Under the pieces are notes generated by a model, which had not been told where the DNA came from, made no database searches, and saw only the letters and a list, made by a program, of their open reading frames with translations. The position numbers were made by a program, and so were the translations under genes. A DNA stretch of 5,828 nucleotides, taken from contig JAOZPL010000136.1 of assembly GCA_029932795.1 (NCBI GenBank), positions 1 to 5,828 of the forward strand. The letters are read 5' to 3'. Below, one piece after another: positions 1 through 5,247 of the stretch; the first letter of the stretch is position 1; each line of letters starts with the position of its first letter. The DNA is from Candidatus Zixiibacteriota bacterium. Lineage in GTDB: Bacteria; Zixibacteria; MSB-5A5; GN15; FEB-12.

Positions 1-126
1 CTGCCATTGACAAGACGGAACAGCAGACAGACTCGTCCTTATCCCGTACTTTTCAACCACGTATTTATGGAGTTCCTCCGGTAGGACTGTTTTTGTTGAT
101 GTACAACTGCAGCTCGCTATGCTCAT
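1..126 (-). CDS. possible 5' fragment of an unrecognised gene, running off the left edge
   Basis: An open frame of 42 codons starts at ATG 126-124 and stays open to base 1, so any C-terminus lies outside the window. Its main support is a textbook ribosome binding site: GGAGG on the minus strand at 137-133, six bases before the ATG. The predicted protein starts MSIASCSC and continues through a stretch, LPEELHKYVVEKYG, that could form an amphipathic helix. I do not recognise a family. The ATG lies only three bases from the opposite-strand start of the methyltransferase gene, so its ribosome binding site would fall inside the first codons of that gene. This is unusual and means one of the two starts may be wrong. 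A chance open frame of this length is also quite possible. Confidence 0.27.
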   Translation of the reverse strand, partial: MSIASCSCTSTKTVLPEELHKYVVEKYGIRTSLSAVPSCQWQ

Positions 127-129
127 ATC

Positions 130-1107
130 ATGCCTCCGCTCAACCTGACAGACAAAGAGACACGTACCAAGTTCCTGCCTCACTGTCGTCTGAAACAAGG
201 CGAAATCTGGCACGATCCGCTTGGGAAGCATGTGGTTGGTTGCGGTGATTGCTGCGATGAGACATTTGTCCGTGACCTGATGGCTGGCCGTCCCAAAGCG
301 AGATTAGCCATTCAGGACCCCCCGTACAATCTTATCATGTTTGCCCGGCGGTCAGTGGAAGAATACCTCAGCTTCTGCCGGAAGTGGGTTGAGAACACCT
401 ACCGTGCTCTTGATGACAACGCCGCGCTGTATATCTGGATGGGAGCCGACCAGAAGAATCATTTTCAGCCGTTACCGCAGTTTCTCTCGATGATTGCTGA
501 GACGAAGTTCGTGTCACGATCGTTCATCACGATGCGCAACCAGCGTGGCTACGGCACACAGAAGAACTGGATGGCGATCCGGCAGGAGTTGTTATACTAC
601 ACCAAGGGTGAACCTGAGTTCTCGGTGCAATATACTGACATCCCCAAAATTCTCCGTGGCTATTATAAGCATGTCGGTGGAGAGGAAAAAGAGAATCTGG
701 ATCGTTCCCGGTCGCAGACGATACGCGCCGGCAATGTCTGGGTGGATATTCAGCAAGTGTTCTACCGGATGGAGGAAAACGTCGAGAACTGTCCGGCTCA
801 GAAACCTCTGAAAGCTATCGAACGGATAATCTTCGCTTCGTCAAAAGAGGGTGACACGGTCATTGATTTCTTCGCGCACGCCGGTACAACCCTGCTGGCC
901 TGCGAGCGCACCGGCAGGAACTGCGTCACATGTGATATCGATCCGATCATGGCGGAAATCAGTATTCGTCGCCTGGAGCATTTCCGTAGAACCGGCAAGA
1001 CCGGCTGGCAAAGGGCGAACCCGTTCGATGACATCACAGTGACCATGGCTGATGTTTCCCCGCCCAGTCATCCCGTGCAATCCACTATTTCAGATATTCC
1101 AGCGTGA
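130..1107 (+). CDS. solitary beta-class DNA methyltransferase, probably N6-adenine specific
   Basis: This 325-aa protein is predicted to transfer a methyl group from S-adenosylmethionine to adenine in a specific DNA sequence. Seen: the catalytic motif IV DPPYN at residues 63-67; a central region at about 130-220 holding the later catalytic-fold motifs and probably the target-recognition segment; a QKPL motif at 224-227; and the cofactor-binding motif I at 246-254, with the variant DFFAHAGTT instead of the common DPFxGSGTT, followed by an acidic DID at 269-271. Catalytic motif before cofactor motif defines the beta class, which includes CcrM and M.DpnA types. DPPY rather than SPPY favours adenine over N4-cytosine. 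No restriction gene is visible, so a stand-alone or regulatory methylase is possible, but the left flank is missing. The ATG at 130 is the only usable start after the in-frame stop at 97-99, and it has no clear Shine-Dalgarno sequence. The 3' end overlaps the convergent lpxH-like gene by 23 bp. The target sequence cannot be read from the protein. Confidence 0.9.
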   Translation: MPPLNLTDKETRTKFLPHCRLKQGEIWHDPLGKHVVGCGDCCDETFVRDLMAGRPKARLAIQDPPYNLIMFARRSVEEYLSFCRKWVENTYRALDDNAALYIWMGADQKNHFQPLPQFLSMIAETKFVSRSFITMRNQRGYGTQKNWMAIRQELLYYTKGEPEFSVQYTDIPKILRGYYKHVGGEEKENLDRSRSQTIRAGNVWVDIQQVFYRMEENVENCPAQKPLKAIERIIFASSKEGDTVIDFFAHAGTTLLACERTGRNCVTCDIDPIMAEISIRRLEHFRRTGKTGWQRANPFDDITVTMADVSPPSHPVQSTISDIPA

Positions 1108-1804
1108 TACGGCTGTTCTCCGCTCTGACGTAGCTGAAATGATCGATAAAGTCACCCGTGTTAATGTAAGTGCCGTCGCCGATCTGTGTCCAGATCGGGG
1201 TATGGAGATGCCCGATTATGACAGCGTCACAACCGGATTCAATCTTGCCTCTGGCATAGGCTTCGTAGTCGGCAGCGAATACGTGATCGCGTTTACTTGT
1301 ATAGTTGCGCGATGAGCCGGAAACATATCTGGCAAGCGGGAAAGCCCAGTCGGGCGGTAGTTTGCGGTAAAGCCAGATGTTGAACCGGTTGCGCAGGATT
1401 CTCTTCAGCAGTCGGTACCCTCGATCCCCGGGAGCCAGGCCGTCACCATGTATCAGATGCAGGCGCAACCCGTCATAAACAAGGTCAAAACAATCCCGGT
1501 GCACCACCAGGCCGAGCTGCTTCTCAAAAAAATCATCCAGCCAGAAGTCGTGGTTGCCGCTGACGTAGTCAATGCGGATGCCCTTCTTGGTGAGATCGTA
1601 CAGCATAAAAAGAACTTCGTGGTAATCCTTGGGGATAACATACTTGTACTCAAACCAGAAATCGAACAGATCACCGAGAATGACCAGCCGGTCGCCGTCA
1701 CCCTTCACGATATCAAACAGGGCGGCTATCCTGGTAACTTTCTCGGTTTCTTTAGACGACGAAGCAGAACCGAGGTGCGCGTCTGAAAAGATGTAAAGCG
1801 CCAT
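1085..1804 (-). CDS. lpxH: UDP-2,3-diacylglucosamine hydrolase, LpxH-type metallophosphoesterase
   Basis: This predicted 239-aa enzyme would split UDP-2,3-diacylglucosamine into lipid X and UMP, a lipid A pathway step at the cytoplasmic face of the inner membrane. All calcineurin-like metal-binding motifs are present in order: DAH at residues 8-10, GDLFDFW at 44-50, GNHD at 83-86, HGD at 119-121 and GHLHTP at 198-203. The length matches the family (about 240 aa). The E. coli enzyme has GNRDF where this one has GNHDF, so this is a divergent subgroup rather than the enterobacterial form, and the exact substrate rests on overall family resemblance. I chose ATG 1804 because the family usually begins a few residues before the DxH motif. 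A TTG at 1822 would add six residues, and neither start has a good Shine-Dalgarno sequence. It is the last of four minus-strand genes, 105 bp after the heme lipoprotein gene, and its end overlaps the convergent methyltransferase gene. Confidence 0.82.
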   Translation of the reverse strand: MALYIFSDAHLGSASSSKETEKVTRIAALFDIVKGDGDRLVILGDLFDFWFEYKYVIPKDYHEVLFMLYDLTKKGIRIDYVSGNHDFWLDDFFEKQLGLVVHRDCFDLVYDGLRLHLIHGDGLAPGDRGYRLLKRILRNRFNIWLYRKLPPDWAFPLARYVSGSSRNYTSKRDHVFAADYEAYARGKIESGCDAVIIGHLHTPIWTQIGDGTYINTGDFIDHFSYVRAENSRITLEYLK

Positions 1805-1909
1805 CAGATGGAATATACACAAGGGTTTGCCCGAAGGTCAGCCTTTAATGCAGAGATCTGCCGGGTATGGAAAAATGTACCAGACAGCACAAGCCGCAGC
1901 ACATTGCCA

Positions 1910-2566
1910 TCACTCTGACAGACTATCCCTCACCAGTTCCTCGGCGTGTGCCTTGCCGTCCGGCCAGGTGGCCTCGACTACCAGCATGCCGCGAAGTTCA
2001 CCCGCTTTGTAGCCGGTCGCACGGTCGGACGGATACCGCTTCTTGACGGCGTCCATTACGCCCGGCGCCAGTGTCTGCAGGTCACCGTGGCATTTCAGGC
2101 AGAGCGGCTCTGTGCGAATCGGTTTGTAGTATCGATACGCCTTGAGACTGTCCAGCTCTTCCCAGGTCTCAACAAAAGGCGGTGTGACAGCCGTATCGGC
2201 AAAGCCGAGGAGAATAACCGTCTCGGTGGTAGTGGCCCGGTTGTCCGGATTGCGGCTCCTGTCGCTCACGCGCCTGATGCTCCAGCCACCGGCTGAGTGT
2301 GCGGCTGCGATTTCCGGTGCCTTTGTCGCACAGACCTCGATGACACCAACCGCATCCCCTCCGGACAGAGCCGCCATCAGCTCTTCCCTGAGTTCTCCGG
2401 TAAATCCTGCAACGAGCTTTTCGGCTGCCTCGTGATACGTCGTAGCGTCTTGGGCGAACTCGGGACTGACCTCTCCTGTTTTCACCTTATCAGTTTCCTT
2501 GTCTGATTGAGCGGTGCAGGCGACAAGAAGAGCAGCAAGACAGGAAATAAACAAAGATTTTTTCAT
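1910..2566 (-). CDS. DUF3365 (Tll0287-like) single-heme lipoprotein
   Basis: This 218-aa protein carries a lipoprotein signal peptide: MKKSLF, a short hydrophobic stretch, then the lipobox LVAC with the lipidated cysteine at residue 17. It should be anchored in the envelope, facing the periplasm or cell surface. The mature part resembles DUF3365/Tll0287-like domains: an Arg-rich RNPDN region at 105-109, a YYKPI segment at 146-150, and one c-type heme site, CLKCH, at 156-160. This family resembles the heme-binding sensor modules found in front of histidine kinases and cyclases; here it is free-standing with no output domain. Covalent heme attachment would need a cytochrome c maturation system, not visible here. 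I chose ATG 2566 because GGAGGG lies four bases upstream; a start at 2590 would add eight residues that overlap this ribosome binding site. An electron-transfer or redox/gas-sensing role is inferred. The partner could be encoded elsewhere. Confidence 0.85.
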   Translation of the reverse strand: MKKSLFISCLAALLVACTAQSDKETDKVKTGEVSPEFAQDATTYHEAAEKLVAGFTGELREELMAALSGGDAVGVIEVCATKAPEIAAAHSAGGWSIRRVSDRSRNPDNRATTTETVILLGFADTAVTPPFVETWEELDSLKAYRYYKPIRTEPLCLKCHGDLQTLAPGVMDAVKKRYPSDRATGYKAGELRGMLVVEATWPDGKAHAEELVRDSLSE

Positions 2567-2570
2567 GGGT

Positions 2571-2576
2571 CCCTCC
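2571..2576 (-). promoter_or_regulatory. ribosome binding site deciding the start of the heme lipoprotein gene
   Basis: GGAGGG on the minus strand lies four bases upstream of ATG 2566, near ideal spacing. It supports the start immediately before the signal peptide rather than an upstream non-ATG start at 2590. Confidence 0.75.
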
Positions 2577-2580
2577 AGTG

Positions 2581-2620
2581 ATGTCGACAAGATAACAAGA
2601 ACTGTGGAATGTCGGCAAGA
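2581..2620. repeat. 12-bp near-perfect direct repeat over the heme lipoprotein promoter
   Basis: ATGTCGACAAGA at 2581-2592 recurs as ATGTCGGCAAGA at 2609-2620, differing at one position, with a period of 28 bp. The first copy contains the 8-bp palindrome TGTCGACA (2582-2589). One copy covers the putative -10 and transcription start, the other the putative -35, so a repressor or activator operator is a reasonable reading. Chance similarity cannot be excluded for a single pair. Confidence 0.4.
2589..2618 (-). promoter_or_regulatory. candidate sigma-70-like promoter for the heme lipoprotein gene
   Basis: On the minus strand a -35-like TTGCCG (2618-2613) and a -10-like TATCTT (2594-2589) are separated by 18 bases. 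Each matches the consensus at four of six positions. Transcription would start near 2582, giving a leader of about 16 bases that holds the GGAGGG ribosome binding site. The elements are weak individually, but their position just ahead of a gene with a 142-bp upstream gap is sensible. Promoter consensus in this lineage is unknown. Confidence 0.33.
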
Positions 2621-2708
2621 GTTAATTGCGATCCCGTGAAATACAGAGCGGTTTTAGGTTAAAATTGGGGAAGACGCAGCAACTGCCAGCCAATTACCGG
2701 CTCATCGT

Positions 2709-3692
2709 TTAGATATCCGTCAGGCCGGAGGGGCCCATGAGTTCGACAAAAGCGCGGAGAATCTGATCATCATAAGCCCCCTTCAAAGAGAACATTATCC
2801 CCAGCGCCGGGAAGGTATCCATGGCACGCTGATATACCCGCTCGGTCGTCATGGCATCGAAGGAATCCACAACCGCGACAATCCTGGAGTAGATATGCAT
2901 CTCATCGGGGGACAGTCCCGACGGATACCCTCGTCGATCGCCACGCTCGTGGTGTTGCAGTACTGGATAATATGACGCGGACGGGATTATATCGGTCTCC
3001 TGTAGAATCTCAACTCCCCACTTCGGGTGTTTTTTCATAATCTCAAATTCGATAGGTGTCAGTACCGTCCGCTTGTTGAGAATACGTTCGGATATCTTGG
3101 ACTTACCAACATCGTGCAGCAAGGCCCCAACACCAAGTTCGTAAAGGAACTCCTGATCCTTGAATCCAAGCTGCTGTGCCAGGGCTACCCCGAATGTGCA
3201 GACATTGACGGAATGAGAATAAGTATAGTAGTCAAAGGAAGTGATTTTCAGAAGGTTGAGGAAAGCCTCCCGGCCCTTGAGAATATAATCGACCGTGTTT
3301 ACAACCAGTTCCTGGGACCGTTGTATATTCTCTCCATAGGTTGGATTGTTCAGAACGTCCTGGACGAGAGAGGTCGACGTTTCATAGAGTATGCCAGCCT
3401 TCTTGGTCTCTTTGATGCCCGGATCCTGAAGAATCTTGTCCAAGTTTTTCTCTATGTACCGCTGGTATCTTTCCTTGTTCTCAGAAGTGACGAACAGGCG
3501 ATTGACCTTGTTTTCAACGAGTTTCTTACGGGTACGCTCAGTGAACGGCAGGTCGCTGGATCGATACAGGACCATTTCTTTGTTCACCCTTATATAAAGA
3601 TCAAAATCCAGTACCGAATCCACTCGTATTGATTCAAGGTAGATTGGCATGAATTTCTGAGCCACGCTGCTTTTGATCAGAGCGGCTGACAT
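2709..3692 (-). CDS. HD-GYP domain protein, probable cyclic-di-GMP phosphodiesterase
   Basis: This 327-aa cytoplasmic protein is predicted to hydrolyse the second messenger cyclic di-GMP. The N-terminal part (about 15-85) resembles the small domain often found before stand-alone HD-GYP domains (DUF3391-like), including DLYIRVNKEMVLYRSSDLPF around 31-50. A charged helical linker follows at about 85-150. The HD-GYP domain occupies about 155-320, with H160, the HD pair HDVGK at 193-197, H222, the HHE motif at 247-249, GYP at 255-257 and D276. The metal ligands appear intact, so activity is plausible. The signature HHERGDRRGYP departs from the usual HHERWDGxGYP, replacing the Trp and the conserved Gly after Asp. 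There is no receiver or transmembrane region. The start is ATG 3692 with a modest AAGGA at 3709-3705, somewhat far upstream. It lies between an unrecognised 206-aa gene and a heme lipoprotein gene; a functional link is only suggested by order. Confidence 0.87.
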   Translation of the reverse strand: MSAALIKSSVAQKFMPIYLESIRVDSVLDFDLYIRVNKEMVLYRSSDLPFTERTRKKLVENKVNRLFVTSENKERYQRYIEKNLDKILQDPGIKETKKAGILYETSTSLVQDVLNNPTYGENIQRSQELVVNTVDYILKGREAFLNLLKITSFDYYTYSHSVNVCTFGVALAQQLGFKDQEFLYELGVGALLHDVGKSKISERILNKRTVLTPIEFEIMKKHPKWGVEILQETDIIPSASYYPVLQHHERGDRRGYPSGLSPDEMHIYSRIVAVVDSFDAMTTERVYQRAMDTFPALGIMFSLKGAYDDQILRAFVELMGPSGLTDI

Positions 3693-3872
3693 GTTATTGA
3701 AATATCCTTAAAAATATCAAGACACTGTTTCCCAAAACTAACCCGTTAAGAACAGATATCCCGTATATCGGCAGATCAACAGTCCGCCTGAAGATAACCG
3801 CCTAAACGGGTATCGGATGATGGGAAAGGGGTTGCCTTGCGGAGCCACGCTGATCCCTGTCGGGCCAGACTG
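3693..3872. other. intergenic region upstream of the HD-GYP gene, with weak inverted repeats
   Basis: This 180-bp gap separates the 206-aa gene from the HD-GYP gene, so the latter may have its own promoter, although I find no convincing -35/-10 pair. ACCCGTT at 3741-3747 is repeated inverted as AACGGGT at 3805-3811. A 5-bp inverted repeat GATAT/ATATC with a CCCGT centre lies at 3755-3769, and CCGCCT occurs twice (3784-3789 and 3798-3803). No hairpin followed by a T-run is visible. Confidence 0.3.
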
Positions 3873-4493
3873 TCAGGCACCGAAGTTCTTTACGCTCTGC
3901 AGAACAGAGTTCAGCCGCGTAGTAATGTCAGAGAGGACTCTGGAATACCGCCTCAGGAGTTCGGAGTATTGCCAGCGCATCCGAAAAGCCTTCTCGGGAA
4001 AATCAAACAGCTCCAGGAGTGCGGACTTGTAGATTTCATCAATGTATTTGATAACATAATAGGGATATTCATCGATGTTGGGATCATCAACTTCGCCCTT
4101 GCCGATCCGGTCCCGATAAACTTCTACTTTCTCCAGGACAACCGTACCAAAGCACCAGGGCGTCATGATAACGCCAAAATTGGAACCATCCGTATAAAGC
4201 CTTCGTATCGTCCTGAGAACAAGGTCCATAATAACGATCCTGGCCTGATAGTATGCCCGGGTTTCAGCACTCTTTGCAGGGGTAGCGATGAGTTTCTGGA
4301 GCAGGGTCGTCTTCTCCTGAGTAGCATTGGCATACGTTATCTCCAGGAAACGATAGTAATCCTCGAAATATACCTTGGCGTTCTCCGTGAGAGACATGAT
4401 ATAGTATCCATCATCATCCTTGCGGACACGCGGTTCGACACCGCTGGCGAGCCTCTCCCTGGTAAAACCACGTTGAAACCTGTTGTCTAACAT
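3873..4493 (-). CDS. unrecognised Tyr-rich, mostly helical 206-aa protein
   Basis: I do not recognise a family for this protein. It has no signal peptide or transmembrane segment and is probably cytoplasmic. It is rich in charged residues and in tyrosine (17 of 206), with several aromatic-rich patches: DGYYIMS near 28-34, YFEDYYRF near 42-49 and EYPYYVIKYIDEIY at 142-155. Long amphipathic helices are likely at about 36-70, 75-100 and 145-200. A hydrophobic stretch around 106-120 (FGVIMTPWCFGTVVL) may form the core. There are no catalytic or metal-binding signatures. The start, ATG 4493, has a good ribosome binding site, GAGG at 4504-4501, seven bases upstream. This, together with natural composition, makes it much better than the 217-codon frame on the opposite strand. 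It is the first gene of the minus-strand series, 180 bp ahead of the HD-GYP gene. A role as partner or adaptor of that enzyme is conjecture from position alone. Confidence 0.78.
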   Translation of the reverse strand: MLDNRFQRGFTRERLASGVEPRVRKDDDGYYIMSLTENAKVYFEDYYRFLEITYANATQEKTTLLQKLIATPAKSAETRAYYQARIVIMDLVLRTIRRLYTDGSNFGVIMTPWCFGTVVLEKVEVYRDRIGKGEVDDPNIDEYPYYVIKYIDEIYKSALLELFDFPEKAFRMRWQYSELLRRYSRVLSDITTRLNSVLQSVKNFGA

Positions 4494-4504
4494 CGTGTTT
4501 CCTC

Positions 4505-4873
4505 AGTCAGATCTTTACACGCCTGATGTCAGAGCATACATGATGCCAGCCCCACATTAGACCACCGAGGATAAACGGCGTTGCTATATCTCATTGGGAG
4601 AGAAGGAATAAAGTGGAAACACCAAAAGTCGGTCAGCTCTTCCGCCAATATGCAGATAGGCAAGGGAATGCATACAATTTATCCGCCTTGAAATCTAGAA
4701 AGGAGGCGATCTGATAGATACCGCGATACCTGCCGTGTATAAGAATCACCCAGATTCCAATAAGCTGCTGCCTTTCCCTTTATGGAAACCGAAAAAAAAC
4801 CGCCTGATTTGCCGATACTGGTCTTTATCATAACTAGCAGATTCTTTTTGATCAATCCTGAGGTATAGGGCGA
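4505..4873. other. divergent intergenic region without a convincing gene
   Basis: About 370 bp lie between the ribosome binding site of the minus-strand 206-aa gene and the start of the plus-strand 69-codon ORF. Both flanking genes should have promoters here, but I find no strong -35/-10 pair. A -10-like TATCAT at 4826-4831 on the plus strand lacks a good -35. A 70-codon minus frame (4891-4679) starts with TTG and has no family resemblance, so I do not call it. The one notable element is the isolated Shine-Dalgarno hairpin at 4684-4708, listed separately. Confidence 0.45.
4684..4713 (+). promoter_or_regulatory. orphan strong Shine-Dalgarno sequence within a small hairpin
   Basis: AGAAAGGAGGCGATC (ending at 4711) is almost the exact complement of the usual 3' end of 16S rRNA, yet no ATG, GTG or TTG stands at usable distance. 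The only near option is CTG at 4711-4713 (or ATA after it), which would open a frame of about 43 codons ending at TAA near 4832. CGCCT at 4684-4688 can pair with AGGCG at 4704-4708, which would partly hide the ribosome binding site. It could be a leader or regulatory element, a decayed gene start, or chance. Confidence 0.3.
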
Positions 4874-5083
4874 ATGAAGCACAGACGACAAAAGAGGGGT
4901 GCCGGGGCAAAGAATACACGTTTCTCAACAGCCAAATCAGGTACGCACAGGAATTCGGACAAGCCCGGCAATGGCAGGCGAAAACTGCCGAGAAAAGGGT
5001 CCTGGCGAAAGGAATGGCAGCAACTCCGTCAGATGGACATCGACGAACTTGAGGACTACACTACGGAGAACGACTACGTCTGA
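4874..5083 (+). CDS. small charge-segregated basic protein, unrecognised
   Basis: This 69-codon frame encodes a protein with a striking split of charge. Residues 1-46 hold 17 Lys/Arg and a single acidic residue, in a Gly/Ser/Thr/Asn-rich context suggesting disorder. Residues 47-69 hold eight Asp/Glu and a single Arg, with an acidic stretch DIDELED at 55-61. Such basic tails commonly bind RNA or DNA, but I see no named motif, so a nucleic-acid role is inference. The ATG at 4874 is preceded by GAGG at 4860-4863 (ten-base spacer) and AGGG at 4867-4870 (three-base spacer), giving acceptable initiation. It stands alone, divergent from the 206-aa gene, and about 155 bp ahead of the BACON lipoprotein gene. 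Short length makes a spurious frame possible; a second overlapping frame at 4899-5093 looks less natural. Confidence 0.5.
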   Translation: MKHRRQKRGAGAKNTRFSTAKSGTHRNSDKPGNGRRKLPRKGSWRKEWQQLRQMDIDELEDYTTENDYV

Positions 5084-5131
5084 GCGATGGTAGTCTAGCC
5101 CCCGTCTCCAAACAACCCCAAGGATCACCCG

Positions 5132-5144
5132 GGGGACAGTCCCC
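5132..5144. repeat. 13-bp GC-rich palindrome GGGGACAGTCCCC
   Basis: A perfect odd palindrome (six complementary bases each side of a central A) lies 49 bp after the stop of the small basic ORF. As RNA it could form a five-base-pair stem with a CAG loop, but it is followed by GCGAGCCTTTT rather than an immediate T-run, so it is at best a weak terminator. It may instead be a protein-binding site or part of a dispersed repeat. Confidence 0.4.
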
Positions 5145-5233
5145 GCGAGCCTTTTCCCGCATTTTCTTTCAACATTACGGCCTCGGATACGTTATTAATA
5201 CGGTCAGATAACAGTTCGTGGTCTGAAGCATCA

Positions 5234-5239
5234 GAGAGG
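5234..5239 (+). promoter_or_regulatory. ribosome binding site for the BACON lipoprotein gene
   Basis: GAGAGG ends at 5239, eight bases before TTG 5248, which is near ideal spacing. An in-frame GTG at 5239-5241 overlaps this site and would be too close to use it, so TTG is preferred. Confidence 0.55.
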
Positions 5240-5247
5240 TGAATAGA

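Noticed and set aside
1..84. 27-codon plus-strand frame ending in TAG at 82-84, possible end of an upstream gene
   Set aside because: It is too short to judge, with no recognisable sequence, and the competing minus-strand frame has a better translation signal.
1448..1786. 112-codon plus-strand frame inside the lpxH-like gene
   Set aside because: It is antisense to an enzyme with all metal-binding motifs and has no recognisable domain.
1823..1909. Terminator between the heme lipoprotein and lpxH-like genes
   Set aside because: Only 4-5 bp stems occur (for example GCAG/CTGC around ATCT near 1850-1863), with no following T-run on the minus strand.
1946..2435. Two plus-strand frames (116 and 97 codons) inside the DUF3365 gene
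   Set aside because: They are shadows of the heme lipoprotein coding sequence, with Ser/Ala/Arg-biased composition and no family resemblance.
3027..3632. 201-codon plus-strand frame inside the HD-GYP gene
   Set aside because: It is fully antisense to a gene with recognisable catalytic motifs and resembles no family.
3837..4490. 217-codon plus-strand frame opposite the 206-aa gene
   Set aside because: It starts with TTG without a ribosome binding site, has an unnatural composition and mirrors the minus gene. The minus frame has ATG, a good Shine-Dalgarno sequence and protein-like composition.
4696..4712. Possible 3' end of a 16S rRNA gene on the minus strand (GATCGCCTCCTTTCT)
   Set aside because: Similarity stops after about 15 bases. 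The sequence that should precede it in 16S rRNA is absent, so it is not an rRNA fragment.
4770..4805. Hairpin TTTCC-GGAAA next to an A/T run as a terminator
   Set aside because: The stem is five A/T-rich pairs, and the run is A on the strand where it would need to be T.
4679..4891. 70-codon minus-strand frame overlapping the small basic ORF start
   Set aside because: It has a TTG start, no Shine-Dalgarno sequence and unremarkable composition, and it conflicts with the better-supported plus-strand start at 4874.
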